NCBI RefSeq assembly: GCF_018882185.1
Contig: NZ_JACVOY010000010.1
Location: forward strand, 44,202 to 108,201
Source: Polynucleobacter sp. AP-Latsch-80-C2
Lineage (GTDB): Bacteria; Pseudomonadota; Gammaproteobacteria; Burkholderiales; Burkholderiaceae
Reading direction: 5' to 3'
Length of the DNA: 64,000 bases
Below are positions 50,836 to 60,026 of the stretch, in pieces; positions within the stretch are counted from its first letter, which is position 1, and each line of letters starts with the position of its first letter. The notes beneath the pieces are model-generated. The model was not told the DNA's origin. It saw nothing but the letters and a program-made list of their open reading frames with translations, and ran no database searches. The position numbers were made by a program, and so were the translations under genes.

Positions 50836-51764
50836 TTTTGGACTCCTGATGGGCTTTGTGTGCCATTCATCGGCAGTACGATTTTCGGTGGCGGCTCTCC
50901 CCAAATCAGGCTAGCAGGCGATTGGCTCGCAATGCGACTTAATTCATTTAAGTTCTCGCTTGCCTGCTTAATGTTCTCTAGGGTGGCGGTGGTATCCCCT
51001 TGAGCACTGGTGACGGTTTGACGCAAGGACACAACAGCACCCATTAATTCGCGCATCAAAATATTTAACTCATTCTTATCGGTCACCTGAGCCATACGAG
51101 TTAACAAGGTATTGAGCTCTTTTACAGAGCGAATGATGCCCTCATTCCCTTTGCCATCTCCCGCCATCATCGTATTTAAACTGCCGAGCACCTCATCTAA
51201 CCTTTTTTGGGTACGTTCGATATTCATTTCATTGGCTGAGGCGATAAACTTTTCAATGCCAGAAATGATTTCGTCGGTTTGATTAGGCATAGAAGGAAGA
51301 ACCGGGTACTCAGGCACCCAGTCATATGGCAATGGAGGGTAATCTGCAGCACTTGAAACAAAATCAAATTCAATATAGTTAACGCCAGTAATACCCATCG
51401 ACTTCACGCGCGCACGTAAATGTTCCCTCACAAAATGAGCAAGCTGCTCTTCTGTAAGCTCTTCACCAAAGATCTTCATGCGAACTACAACATACTGTCT
51501 TCTTTGATCAAAAGGTAAATTCTTCTCATAGGTATCACCAGAAAGTCCTATCGTCGTTACTTGTCCAATCTTGACTCCACGGAATCGCACCGCAGCCCCA
51601 GAATCTAAACCGGTAACCGACTGTTTTATATATGTCTCTAGATAGAATGATTTTTTGAAGAACTTGCCAGATCCAAAAATCAAAACAACGGCTATTAGTA
51701 CTCCAATTGCAGCAAGCACGAATACGCCAAGACGGAAATAATTGGGATTAGAGTTATTGCTCAT
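50832..51764 (-). CDS. MCE (MlaD) family lipid transport protein
   Basis: Periplasmic MCE-domain protein, 310 aa. It has an N-terminal transmembrane anchor (about 10-30, FRLGVFVLAAIGVLIAVVLI) and one MCE domain (about 38-125, with the SGAAVRFRGVKIGQVTTIGL core), then a long helical region (about 165-285), as in PqiB/MlaD proteins. Such proteins form hexameric rings or tunnels that pass phospholipids. It lies between the ATPase and lipoprotein genes with four-base overlaps on both sides. Confidence 0.92.
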   Translation of the reverse strand: MSNNSNPNYFRLGVFVLAAIGVLIAVVLIFGSGKFFKKSFYLETYIKQSVTGLDSGAAVRFRGVKIGQVTTIGLSGDTYEKNLPFDQRRQYVVVRMKIFGEELTEEQLAHFVREHLRARVKSMGITGVNYIEFDFVSSAADYPPLPYDWVPEYPVLPSMPNQTDEIISGIEKFIASANEMNIERTQKRLDEVLGSLNTMMAGDGKGNEGIIRSVKELNTLLTRMAQVTDKNELNILMRELMGAVVSLRQTVTSAQGDTTATLENIKQASENLNELSRIASQSPASLIWGEPPPKIVLPMNGTQSPSGVQK

Positions 51765-52537
51765 GCTACATCCTTGCTCATAATGCGATTGAAGAATTGA
51801 TGGACTCGTGGATCGGTACTGGTATCTCTTAATACTTTAGGATCACCTTCGGCAATGATGCCCTTGGCGCCTTTATCTAACATGATGACTTTATCGGCGA
51901 TAGCGTAAATACTGGCCAGTTCATGAGAAACGATGACAAAGGTAATGCCGAGATTTTTTGACAAGTCCATGATCGTACTGTCCAGATCTGCTGAAGTAAT
52001 GGGATCAAGACCTGCAGAAGGCTCATCTAAAAACAAGATTTTGGGATCCAGTGCCATCGCCCGAGCAATCGCGGCACGTTTTTGCATACCGCCGCTAATT
52101 TCGCTAGGCATATAAGACTCATAAGGTAATAAGCCTACCAAATCTAACTTACAGCGAGCTAGGAGGTTCATTTCACTTTGGCTAAGCTGCGTATATTCCT
52201 GCATAAATAGTGTGACGTTATCGAGCAAGTTCATAGAGCCGAATAAGGCGCCCTGCTGATACATCACACCAAAGCTCGTCATAATTTTTTGACGCTGAGC
52301 ACCATGGGCTGTTGTGATGTTTTGACCTTCAATCAAGACATCGCCAGAAAGCGGTTCATAAAGGCCAAAGAGATTTTTAAGTAGGCTGGATTTACCGCAG
52401 CCCGAACCGCCGAGGATCACAAAAATTTCACCATTGTTCACAGTAAAATTGAGATCCTTCATTAGCACGTTCGATCCATAACCTACCGTCAGGTTTTGAA
52501 CGTCGATTGCGTAGGTGTTTGTAGTATCTGCGCTCAT
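51761..52537 (-). CDS. ABC transporter ATP-binding protein, MlaF type
   Basis: ATPase of the lipid transport ABC system, about 258 aa from ATG 52537. Walker A is GGSGCGKSSL, the signature EISGGMQKRAAIARAM is the MlaF form, Walker B is ILFLDEPSAGLD, and the switch His is in VIVSHELASI. The ATG shares one base with the permease stop (TGATG). The frame is open upstream to 52675 but the extra Cys/Arg-rich stretch is the permease gene read in another frame. Confidence 0.92.
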   Translation of the reverse strand: MSADTTNTYAIDVQNLTVGYGSNVLMKDLNFTVNNGEIFVILGGSGCGKSSLLKNLFGLYEPLSGDVLIEGQNITTAHGAQRQKIMTSFGVMYQQGALFGSMNLLDNVTLFMQEYTQLSQSEMNLLARCKLDLVGLLPYESYMPSEISGGMQKRAAIARAMALDPKILFLDEPSAGLDPITSADLDSTIMDLSKNLGITFVIVSHELASIYAIADKVIMLDKGAKGIIAEGDPKVLRDTSTDPRVHQFFNRIMSKDVA

Positions 52538-53709
52538 CAGAAGCCTGTTTTGTAGGAGATGACTGCAAAGATGCCGTCCACGAGCACAATCATTACGATA
52601 CTGCTTACTACAGCACGAGTAGCAGAAATGCCCACAGCAGCGGCGCCCGTTCCGGTTTGCATACCGCGCAGGCAACCCACTGCAGAGACCACGACACCAA
52701 ATAGGGTTGCCTTAATTAGGCCGGATCCGATGTCTTCTACATCAACAGCGGAAAGCATTCCGTTGTAAAAATTAATAAATGGAATGCCGTATGCCAGCAT
52801 GGTGAACATTGAAGCCAAAATACTCACAATATCGGCATATAAGGTAAGGATAGGCATTACTAAAATACCGGCGAGTACACGAGGCACCACTAGAAAACGA
52901 ATCGGGCTTAAGCCACCAGTCACCAATGCATCGACCTCACTGTTCACCGTCATGGTACCGATCTCGGCAGCAAACGCTGCTGAGGATCGACCTGCCAATA
53001 AAATGGCAGTGATTAAGGGGCCCATTTCACGAACTATACCAAGTGCGGCCAGAGGACCGACAAAAGAGGTTGCTCCAAACTGCTTCATTCCAATAGCGGC
53101 CTGGAATGACAAGATCACACCGATCAAAAAAGAAACTAGGCCAACAATCGGCAAAGCTGCAATGCCCGCCTGAACCGCGGCGTTAACAAAGTCTCCCCAG
53201 CGAACTTGGCGAGGATGCATCACCGACCACGCTAAGTCTGCAGAAAGATGGCCAGTAAAAGTAATCAACCCTTTAGCGTCATCCAGAAAATTCTGCGTCG
53301 CCATTCCCGTGCTCACAATAAAACTGGTTTGAGGTTTTACAACAGGAACCGGAAATAAGTTGGCAATCGGATCAAACTCTTTTAACAAGGGCTGATAGCG
53401 TGCATCCAAACCAACAAGAGAGAAAGTTCCACCTGCTTTTTGCTGAGCTTGTTCTATGTCGATTAAGAAGGCCATACCAGCACCATCTAGAGAGCCTACT
53501 TGGGAAGCATCAAACGTCAGGGTTTTGGATTTGCCATCCCCGTGCGCAAGCCATGTATTTTGTGCTTCGCGAATCTGACCCCAAACTCCACCTAAAGAAT
53601 AGACATCCACCTTGCCACTGAGAAGCACTTTTGCATTAGCGTCGTCAATTAGCGACCAAACCGCAACTGGCTTATTACTATCTGAAGAGGCGGGTTGAGG
53701 AATGTCCAT
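52537..53709 (-). CDS. STAS-MlaE fusion permease of an MCE lipid transporter
   Basis: Inner-membrane permease, about 390 aa. Residues ~20-110 form a STAS domain (LTFDASQVGSLDGAGMAFL is the MlaB-like core), and ~150-390 the MlaE permease with FLIGVILSFQAAIGMKQFG and VREMGPLITAILLAGRSSAAF. This fuses what are separate MlaB and MlaE proteins in E. coli. I use ATG 53709; ATG 53757 would add 16 hydrophobic residues and cannot be excluded. It begins a four-gene cassette (permease, ATPase, MCE protein, lipoprotein). Confidence 0.88.
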   Translation of the reverse strand: MDIPQPASSDSNKPVAVWSLIDDANAKVLLSGKVDVYSLGGVWGQIREAQNTWLAHGDGKSKTLTFDASQVGSLDGAGMAFLIDIEQAQQKAGGTFSLVGLDARYQPLLKEFDPIANLFPVPVVKPQTSFIVSTGMATQNFLDDAKGLITFTGHLSADLAWSVMHPRQVRWGDFVNAAVQAGIAALPIVGLVSFLIGVILSFQAAIGMKQFGATSFVGPLAALGIVREMGPLITAILLAGRSSAAFAAEIGTMTVNSEVDALVTGGLSPIRFLVVPRVLAGILVMPILTLYADIVSILASMFTMLAYGIPFINFYNGMLSAVDVEDIGSGLIKATLFGVVVSAVGCLRGMQTGTGAAAVGISATRAVVSSIVMIVLVDGIFAVISYKTGF

Positions 53710-53761
53710 ATTGAAACTATAAGGGATCAAGCAAAAAAAGCTTAATAAAATGTCCAAAATT

Positions 53762-53792
53762 GAAAAAGGGCCTAGTTAAAAAACTAGGCCCT
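53762..53792 (-). terminator. Terminator after tRNA-Arg
   Basis: On the minus strand AGGGCCTAGTT and AACTAGGCCCT form an 11-bp stem with a T4 loop, followed by TTTTTC. It starts 9 bp after the tRNA CCA end and separates the tRNA transcript from the lipid transport cassette, whose start is about 50 bp further on. Confidence 0.9.
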
Positions 53793-53800
53793 ATATAGGT

Positions 53801-53877
53801 TGGTGCGGCTGGCAGGAATTGAACCCACGACCCCTTGGTTCGTAGCCAAGTACTCTATCCAGCTGAGCTACAGCCGC
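53801..53877 (-). tRNA. tRNA-Arg (anticodon ACG)
   Basis: A 77-base tRNA with encoded CCA. The acceptor GCGGCTG (53877-53871) pairs with CAGCCGC before ACCA. The anticodon stem CTTGG/CCAAG closes the loop CTACGAA, giving anticodon ACG, whose first base is normally edited to inosine by TadA to read CGU, CGC and CGA. It is divergent from greB with only 18 bp between the tRNA 5' end and the greB ATG. Confidence 0.96.
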
Positions 53878-53883
53878 AACAGC

Positions 53884-53893
53884 CATAATTATG
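53884..53893. promoter_or_regulatory. Perfectly palindromic -10-like element between tRNA-Arg and greB
   Basis: CATAATTATG (53884-53893) is its own reverse complement, so CATAAT (5 of 6 to TATAAT) reads on both strands. On the minus strand the tRNA 5' end is 10 bases past it. On the plus strand a start 7 bases past it falls at the A of the greB ATG (53896). No good -35 is visible in either direction. Confidence 0.45.
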
Positions 53894-53895
53894 CC

Positions 53896-54396
53896 ATGGA
53901 AGAGAAGAACTACATCACCCCCGCTGGTCACGAACGCATCAAAAGCGAGCTCCTGCAGCTCCTAAACCTTGATCGGCCTGAGGTTGTCAAGGTTGTGCAC
54001 TGGGCAGCCTCGAATGGCGATCGCTCGGAAAACGGGGACTATATCTACGGAAAAAAGCGACTTCGGGAGATAGATAGGCGAATTCGGTTTCTCAATAAAC
54101 GCCTTGAATTTGCGGTAGTTGTCGATAATTTGGCCAGAAAATCTGGCGATGCCGATGCCGAACAGGTCTTTTTTGGTGCCACAGTTACTTATAGTCTGCT
54201 CGAAGGAGTATTGGCCGGAAAAGAGGCCACTATCACGATTGTGGGTGTTGATGAGGTTGATTTAGACAAGGGTCATGTCAGCTGGATTTCCCCAATTGCA
54301 AAGGCCCTTATTAAAGCCAGACTGGGTGATTGCGTCAAAATTCAAACGCCGAATGGCCCTGCTGAAATTGAAATTCTCGATGTTCAGTACTTATAA
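53896..54396 (+). CDS. greB: Transcription elongation factor GreB
   Basis: Rescues backtracked RNA polymerase by stimulating transcript cleavage, 166 aa. The N-terminal coiled coil carries the conserved acidic tip in GDRSENGDYIYGKKRLREID, and the C-terminal FKBP-like domain includes SWISPIAKALIKARLGD. The start is ATG 53896 (MEEKNYITPAGHERI); upstream in-frame codons belong to the antisense of tRNA-Arg. No Shine-Dalgarno fits into the 18 bases before it, so the mRNA may be leaderless. It converges on spoT with 13 bp between stops. Confidence 0.94.
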   Translation: MEEKNYITPAGHERIKSELLQLLNLDRPEVVKVVHWAASNGDRSENGDYIYGKKRLREIDRRIRFLNKRLEFAVVVDNLARKSGDADAEQVFFGATVTYSLLEGVLAGKEATITIVGVDEVDLDKGHVSWISPIAKALIKARLGDCVKIQTPNGPAEIEILDVQYL

Positions 54397-54409
54397 GAGA
54401 ATTGGGGAC

Positions 54410-56788
54410 TTATAGCGCCCGAGTTCGGGTCACTCTCATCACATCGTGATTGGTACGCAAACTACGCATCACTTTAGATAAATGCAGGCGGTCATAGACT
54501 TGAATCGTAAAACGAATAGTGACGGAATCTTCCTTGTAGCGATCTTCCATCGATACATTCATGATGTTGGAGTCAGCAGCAGTTACGCTGCTCGCTACAC
54601 GGGCAAGTACACCTTTGCCTTGACGGGTATCAATCGCTAAGTCAACTTCAAACTCGCGATTAAGTTCTTTGCCCCACTCCACTTCAACCCATTTATCGCT
54701 ATCTTTTGAGAGCATACGGAGGGCCACTGGGCACTCATTGGTATGCACTTGCAGGCCTTCACCCTTACCTAGGTAGCCAATAATATTGTCGCCTGGAATT
54801 GGATGACAACAGGTTTGAAAGCTAATTGAGTTACCCTCACGGCCATCAACCAAGATAGCCTGCCTTTGATGATGATGCAGTTCTTGGGCTGGAGTAACCC
54901 AATCAGCCGCACCCAGGCGCATCTGCTCTGAACCGCCTTCATCATCAATCAAGATCTTGATCCGAATCGCCAGCTCTTGTGGCGAGCGTCGCCCTAAAGC
55001 AATATTGACGCAGGCTTCTTCGCGATTCTTATCACCCGTCCAATGCATCAGCTTTTCCCAAATCTCTGGAGTAATTAAGGCGGCATCTACACCTTGCTGT
55101 CGTAATGCATTGGCGAGTAAGCGTTCACCGAGCTGCAGAGATTCTGAATAATGTTTTGTTTTTAAGGAATGGCGAATCGAGGCACGCGCTTTACCGGTAC
55201 GAACAAATGCTAACCACCCAGGATTGGGTTGTGAATTCGCAGAAGTAACAACTTCAATAATGTCGCCATTCTTGAGCTCACTGCGCAAGGGCAATTGCAG
55301 GCCGTTAATCTTGACGGCAACACAGTTATTTCCAAGATCACTATGAATCGAGTAAGCAAAATCCAAAGCCGTTGCTCCCCTAGGAAGCGCACGGATTTGC
55401 CCTTTAGGTGTAAAGACATACACTGCGTCTGGGAAGAGATCAATCTTCACATGCTCTAAAAACTCTTGCGAATCGCCGCTGCTATCTTGAATATCAATTA
55501 ATGACTGTAGCCACTGATGTGCGCGATTCTGCACCTCACTCATATCTGGAGAGCCATCTTTATAAGCCCAATGCGCTGCTACACCCGCCTCAGCCACTGC
55601 ATGCATCTCCGTGGTACGAATTTGAAACTCGACAGGCACGCCGGATGGGCCTAATAACGTGGTGTGTAAAGACTGATAGCCGTTGAGCTTAGGAATTGCA
55701 ATGTAGTCCTTAAACTTCCCTGGCATCGGTTTAAATAAGGAATGCAGAATTCCTAAGGCCCGATAGCACTCATCGACAGAATGTACAGTGACTCTAAATG
55801 CATATACATCTAACACCTGAGAAAAGCTCACATGCTTGCTGCGCATTTTGTTGTAGATACTAAAGAGTGTTTTCTCACGGCCACGAAGGTCAACCTCGAG
55901 ATTCGCTTTTGCAAAAGCCATACGTGAAGCCTGCAAAATCTTTTCAACCATTTCCTTACGATTACCGCGCGCCCTCTTCACTGCGCCTTCAATCACGCGG
56001 AAACGCATCGGCATGGAATAGCGGAAACTCAGATCTTGTAAATCGCGGTAGATGATATTTAAACCCAAGCGATGTGCAATAGGTGCATAAATCTCAATCG
56101 TTTCTGCTGCCACCCTACGACGCTTTTCCATTGGAACAGCATCTAAGGTACGCATATTGTGTGTACGGTCGGCTAGCTTTACTAAGATGACTCGCACATC
56201 CCGGGCCATTGCCATAAACATCTTGCGAAAGCTCTCTGCCTGCGCTTCGGCATGGCTTTGAAACTCTAATTTATCGAGCTTGGTTAAGCCCTCGACCAGC
56301 TCCGCGACTTTGCTACCAAACTTCTCGACTAGGTCTGATTTAGAAACCCCAGTGTCCTCAATCACGTCATGCAATAGTGCCGCCATGATGGAGGGCGCAT
56401 CTAAACGCCAAGTAGCGCATAGTTCTGCCACTGCAACAGGATGGGTAATGTAAGGCTCACCACTATGCCGATACTGACCTAAATGCGCCGCATCAGAAAA
56501 CTGAAATGCTTTTTTAATGAGGGTTACTTCATCTGGCTTGAGATAGGTAAGCTTTGAAAGCAAACCTTCAATCGAAACGACTTGGTGCTTTAGCGGTAAA
56601 TTGGGCGCAGAAGTTGGGCCGAATAAATGACGGCTAGACTGCGCTAACAAAGTGGCAAGAATAGACTTCTTAGTATTTTGCTCAGGAGCATCAAGCAAAT
56701 CGCTTTGTTGTACTCCTAGTGAGGCCTCATTGGGCGAGACCCCTCCTACTAATTCCGATGATTTTTGAGTACCAAGAGGGAGCTCCAC
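54410..56788 (-). CDS. spoT: Bifunctional (p)ppGpp synthetase/hydrolase
   Basis: Makes and degrades the stringent-response alarmone, 792 aa. After a ~65-residue extension come the HD hydrolase domain (His140-Asp141 in AALLHDVIEDTG, and DRTHNMRTL), the synthetase domain (KDYIAIPKLNGYQSLHTT), the TGS domain (VFTPKGQIRALPRGATALDF) and a C-terminal ACT domain. An intact HD site argues for SpoT/Rel rather than a hydrolase-dead RelA. It follows rpoZ by 15 bp in the usual gmk-rpoZ-spoT order. Confidence 0.95.
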   Translation of the reverse strand: MELPLGTQKSSELVGGVSPNEASLGVQQSDLLDAPEQNTKKSILATLLAQSSRHLFGPTSAPNLPLKHQVVSIEGLLSKLTYLKPDEVTLIKKAFQFSDAAHLGQYRHSGEPYITHPVAVAELCATWRLDAPSIMAALLHDVIEDTGVSKSDLVEKFGSKVAELVEGLTKLDKLEFQSHAEAQAESFRKMFMAMARDVRVILVKLADRTHNMRTLDAVPMEKRRRVAAETIEIYAPIAHRLGLNIIYRDLQDLSFRYSMPMRFRVIEGAVKRARGNRKEMVEKILQASRMAFAKANLEVDLRGREKTLFSIYNKMRSKHVSFSQVLDVYAFRVTVHSVDECYRALGILHSLFKPMPGKFKDYIAIPKLNGYQSLHTTLLGPSGVPVEFQIRTTEMHAVAEAGVAAHWAYKDGSPDMSEVQNRAHQWLQSLIDIQDSSGDSQEFLEHVKIDLFPDAVYVFTPKGQIRALPRGATALDFAYSIHSDLGNNCVAVKINGLQLPLRSELKNGDIIEVVTSANSQPNPGWLAFVRTGKARASIRHSLKTKHYSESLQLGERLLANALRQQGVDAALITPEIWEKLMHWTGDKNREEACVNIALGRRSPQELAIRIKILIDDEGGSEQMRLGAADWVTPAQELHHHQRQAILVDGREGNSISFQTCCHPIPGDNIIGYLGKGEGLQVHTNECPVALRMLSKDSDKWVEVEWGKELNREFEVDLAIDTRQGKGVLARVASSVTAADSNIMNVSMEDRYKEDSVTIRFTIQVYDRLHLSKVMRSLRTNHDVMRVTRTRAL

Positions 56789-56803
56789 ACCGGAACTCCT
56801 AAA

Positions 56804-57007
56804 TTACAAAGGTACTTTGGTCAACATGTCACGGTCAGTTACACCAGCAGCCACTTCGCGCAAAGCAACGACAGTAGCTTTATCTCTGGACTCAACACGT
56901 GGGGAGTGACCTTGAACTAATTGGCGTGCACGATAAGTCGCAGCCAACACTAATTCAAAACGATTTGGGATAGTTTTAAGGCAATCTTCTACAGTAATAC
57001 GGGCCAT
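56804..57007 (-). CDS. rpoZ: RNA polymerase omega subunit
   Basis: Small RNA polymerase subunit that helps beta-prime fold and forms part of a ppGpp-binding site, 67 aa. The start [20 protein letters not shown] and [12 protein letters not shown] helix are typical. It lies between gmk and spoT, 44 bp after gmk. Confidence 0.97.
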   Translation of the reverse strand: MARITVEDCLKTIPNRFELVLAATYRARQLVQGHSPRVESRDKATVVALREVAAGVTDRDMLTKVPL

Positions 57008-57051
57008 GCTGGACTCACTTAATTTAGCTTCAATACCTATAGGATAACTGA

Positions 57052-57690
57052 TTAGACTCCGAGACGCTTCAAAAGCGCTGGGTTTCTGGCCATACTGGGT
57101 CCTGAGCGCAGCCGGCTGGCAGCTAAAATTTGCTTTAAGTCGATCAAGGCTTGATCAAAGGCATCATTTAGGACGATAAAGTCAGCCTCGTGTGCGTGCT
57201 GCAGCTCAATATGTGCCGCTGCCAAACGCCTTTGAATGGTTACCTCATCATCTTGCCCGCGTTTGCGTAAACGCTCTTCAAGCGCCTCTATGGAAGGCGG
57301 GAAAATGAAAATCCACTGTACTGAAGGTATGAGTTTACGAATCTGTTGTGCGCCCTGCCAATCAATTTCCAACATGACATCGCTGCCAGATTGCATCTGC
57401 GATTCAATCCACGGTCTAGAGGTGCCATAAAAATGGCCGTGCACTTCTGCCCACTCTAAGAAATGACCTGCATCTCGTTCGCGAATGAATTCTTCTTTTG
57501 TAACAAATCGATAATCTTTTCCATCGATTTCTCCAGGTCTGGGTGACCTAGTCGTAGTGGAAAGCGATAATTTCAAACTAGCTTCATCTTGCAATAAAGC
57601 ACTGACCAAGGATGATTTGCCAGCACCAGATGGCGCAACAATCATCAGCATGCTACCTTGATAGGCTGGAATAGAGATTGGGCTAGTCAT
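57052..57690 (-). CDS. gmk: Guanylate kinase
   Basis: Phosphorylates GMP to GDP, about 212 aa from ATG 57690. The P-loop [10 protein letters not shown] starts the core, followed by [20 protein letters not shown] for GMP binding and [14 protein letters not shown]. The frame is open upstream to 57744 but the extra 18 residues are not family-like. It lies 16 bp after the yicC stop. Confidence 0.96.
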   Translation of the reverse strand: MTSPISIPAYQGSMLMIVAPSGAGKSSLVSALLQDEASLKLSLSTTTRSPRPGEIDGKDYRFVTKEEFIRERDAGHFLEWAEVHGHFYGTSRPWIESQMQSGSDVMLEIDWQGAQQIRKLIPSVQWIFIFPPSIEALEERLRKRGQDDEVTIQRRLAAAHIELQHAHEADFIVLNDAFDQALIDLKQILAASRLRSGPSMARNPALLKRLGV

Positions 57691-57706
57691 AATGGGATTG
57701 TAAGGA

Positions 57707-58636
57707 TTACTCGAGATTTTGAACTTGTTCGCGCATCTGCTCAATCAAGAGTTTGAGCTCTAAGGCTGCTTGGGTACATTCCTCAGATACGGACTTAGAA
57801 CTCAGTGTATTGGCTTCACGATTGAGTTCTTGCATCAAGAAATCGAGACGCTTGCCGACAGGCCCCTTACCCGCTAGCGCGGTATCAACAGCCTGTAGAT
57901 GCGTCTTTAATCTAGCGAACTCCTCTGAAACATCAATCCTGACGGCATAGAGGACTACTTCTTGACGAATACGCTCCATTAACTCTGGTCCACCCTTAGA
58001 TTGCTCTTGTGCAGCCAAAGCTTCGGATAAGCGCTCAGTTAATTTCTCTTGATATTGGGTGACATATAAAGGCACCTTAGGTTCGATGACAGCAACAATC
58101 GCGCGCATCTTACTAGTGATGGTGGTGAGCACGCCAACAAGCGCCTTACCTTCAGCATGACGACTGTCCATGAGAGCAGCCAATGCAGCGCGTCCAGCCT
58201 CTACCGTGGCAGCAATCCAACCCTCTTCTTCACCACGTGGCTCAGAAACTACTCCTGGCCAGCGCAGTACCTCGGCAATACTGAGTTCGGCGGCTTTAGG
58301 AAACGCTTCTTGAGCCTTTTCTTGGAGGGTATAGAGAGCATCTAGGCGATCCTTGCTTAAGGCGCCTAGAACATGGGGATTGGACTTGCTATTAGCAGCG
58401 GCTCCAGCATTAACCCGCCAGGCAGCCCTAAACTCCACCTTTCCCCGAGAGAGGCTTTGTGTGGCCAGCTCACGCAGAGCAGGCTCCGCTCCTCGGCACT
58501 CGTCCGGAAGACGAAATCCCAAATCCAGAAAGCGGCTGTTGACAGCCCGACATTCCACCTGCAGATCTGCAACCACACCGCCTCCTAGGGAGACTTGGCG
58601 GGAAGCGCTGCCATAACCAGTCATGCTCGATATCAT
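57707..58636 (-). CDS. yicC: YicC family endoribonuclease
   Basis: A 309 aa protein of the YicC/YloC family, reported as an endoribonuclease affecting RNA turnover. The N-terminal MISSMTGYGSA and VECRAVNSRFLDLGFRLPDE are hallmarks, as is the C-terminal KRLDFLMQELNREANTLSSK. I place the start at ATG 58636; the frame stays open far upstream only because it is antisense to rph. It is divergent from rph with 43 bp between them, and heads yicC-gmk-rpoZ-spoT. Confidence 0.92.
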   Translation of the reverse strand: MISSMTGYGSASRQVSLGGGVVADLQVECRAVNSRFLDLGFRLPDECRGAEPALRELATQSLSRGKVEFRAAWRVNAGAAANSKSNPHVLGALSKDRLDALYTLQEKAQEAFPKAAELSIAEVLRWPGVVSEPRGEEEGWIAATVEAGRAALAALMDSRHAEGKALVGVLTTITSKMRAIVAVIEPKVPLYVTQYQEKLTERLSEALAAQEQSKGGPELMERIRQEVVLYAVRIDVSEEFARLKTHLQAVDTALAGKGPVGKRLDFLMQELNREANTLSSKSVSEECTQAALELKLLIEQMREQVQNLE

Positions 58637-58679
58637 GGGAATATTGTAGATTGATAGCCAATTCAGAGGACCAAATTTT

Positions 58680-59420
58680 ATGAGCACCCCAAACGCCACC
58701 CAAATGCTCCGCCCGAGCGGACGTAAGCCACAAGATTTACGACCAATCACCATCTCCAGGGCCTTTACTAAGCATGCCGAAGGGTCGGTTCTAATCGCCT
58801 TTGGTGATACCAAGGTCCTGTGCACTGCCAGCATCCTTGAAAAAGTGCCACCCCATAAAAAAGGCTCCGGCGAAGGCTGGGTGACTGCCGAGTACGGCAT
58901 GCTCCCCCGCTCCACCCATACGCGCAGTGATCGCGAAGCCGCTCGTGGAAAACAATCTGGTCGCACCCAAGAAATTCAGCGCCTCATCGGTCGTGCAATG
59001 CGTAGCGTCTTTGATTTAAAAGTTTTAGGTGAGCGCACTATTCATTTAGATTGCGATGTCTTACAAGCCGATGGCGGAACCAGAACAGCGTCCATTACTG
59101 GCGCTTATGTTGCCGCTAGAGATGCAGTGAATCAACTTCTGAAAAGTGGTGTCCTCACAAAAGACCCCATCTTGGATAGCGTTGCTGCAATTTCAGTCGG
59201 CATTTATCAAGGGACTCCAGTGCTCGACTTGGATTATCCAGAAGACTCCTCCTGCGATACCGATATGAATGTCGTCATGACTGGTAAAGGTGGCATGATT
59301 GAAGTACAAGGCACTGCTGAGGGAGCTACTTTCTCCCGCGCAGAGTTAAGTGCCCTCCTAGATTTAGCAGATCAAGGTATTCGCGAGTTAACCCAATTAC
59401 AAATAGACGCGTTTAATTAA
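58680..59420 (+). CDS. rph: Ribonuclease PH
   Basis: Phosphorolytic 3' exonuclease that trims tRNA precursors and other RNAs, 246 aa, full length. Landmarks are [16 protein letters not shown] at the start, the phosphate-binding [17 protein letters not shown], and the [19 protein letters not shown] active-site stretch. It is divergent from yicC and 9 bp upstream of rdgB. The rph-rdgB-hemW order is common in betaproteobacteria. Confidence 0.97.
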   Translation: MSTPNATQMLRPSGRKPQDLRPITISRAFTKHAEGSVLIAFGDTKVLCTASILEKVPPHKKGSGEGWVTAEYGMLPRSTHTRSDREAARGKQSGRTQEIQRLIGRAMRSVFDLKVLGERTIHLDCDVLQADGGTRTASITGAYVAARDAVNQLLKSGVLTKDPILDSVAAISVGIYQGTPVLDLDYPEDSSCDTDMNVVMTGKGGMIEVQGTAEGATFSRAELSALLDLADQGIRELTQLQIDAFN

Positions 59421-59429
59421 TTTTTGGTC

Positions 59430-60026
59430 ATGCAAAAACTGGTTCTTGCTTCCAATAACGCGGGTAAGCTGCGCGAGTTTCAAGCCTTATTGGCGCCATT
59501 GAATTTTGAAGTCATCCCTCAGGGTCAATTAGGCATTCCTTCCTGTGAGGAGCCCTTTCATACTTTTGTAGAGAATGCCTTAGCCAAGGCGCGGCATGCC
59601 AGTGAAGCCAGCGGTCTTCCTGCGCTTGCGGATGATTCAGGCATCTGCGTACAAGCCTTGGATAGCAAGCCAGGTGTTTACTCTGCACGCTATGCCGGCG
59701 AACCTACAAATGACGCTGCCAATAATCAAAAACTGATTGCGTCCTTGCGAGAAATTTCGAATAGAGCTGCACACTATGTTTGTGCGCTAGTTTTAGTCAA
59801 TAGCGCCAAAGACCCTGAGCCGCTCATTGTGCAAACCCGCTGGAATGGTGAAATTGTCGATCAAGCTCAAGGTGCAAATGGCTTTGGTTATGACCCCCAC
59901 TTTTTCTTGCCAGAGCTTCAATTAACAGCGGCACAGCTAGATCCAGCACAAAAGAATACCGTTAGCCATCGCGGCAAGGCATTACGCGAACTCATCGCGC
60001 AATTACAAAAGCGCTCTACAGAATGA
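59430..60026 (+). CDS. rdgB: Non-canonical purine NTP pyrophosphatase (RdgB/HAM1)
   Basis: Removes dITP, XTP and ITP from the nucleotide pool, 198 aa. The start LVLASNNAGKLREFQALL is the family signature, with the catalytic Asp in ALADDSGICVQALDSKPGVYSAR and the substrate segment GFGYDPHFFLP. I use ATG 59430; an in-frame TTG at 59424 is less likely. The stop overlaps the hemW ATG by four bases. Confidence 0.96.
   Translation: MQKLVLASNNAGKLREFQALLAPLNFEVIPQGQLGIPSCEEPFHTFVENALAKARHASEASGLPALADDSGICVQALDSKPGVYSARYAGEPTNDAANNQKLIASLREISNRAAHYVCALVLVNSAKDPEPLIVQTRWNGEIVDQAQGANGFGYDPHFFLPELQLTAAQLDPAQKNTVSHRGKALRELIAQLQKRSTE

Noticed and set aside
53800..53895. N-terminal extension of GreB through tRNA-Arg
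   Set aside because: The 32 extra residues are the antisense of tRNA-Arg; GreB homologues start at MEEKNYITPAG.
57707..58966. YicC extended upstream to 58966
   Set aside because: The first 110 residues would be antisense to rph and do not resemble the family; the real start MISSMTGYG is at 58636.
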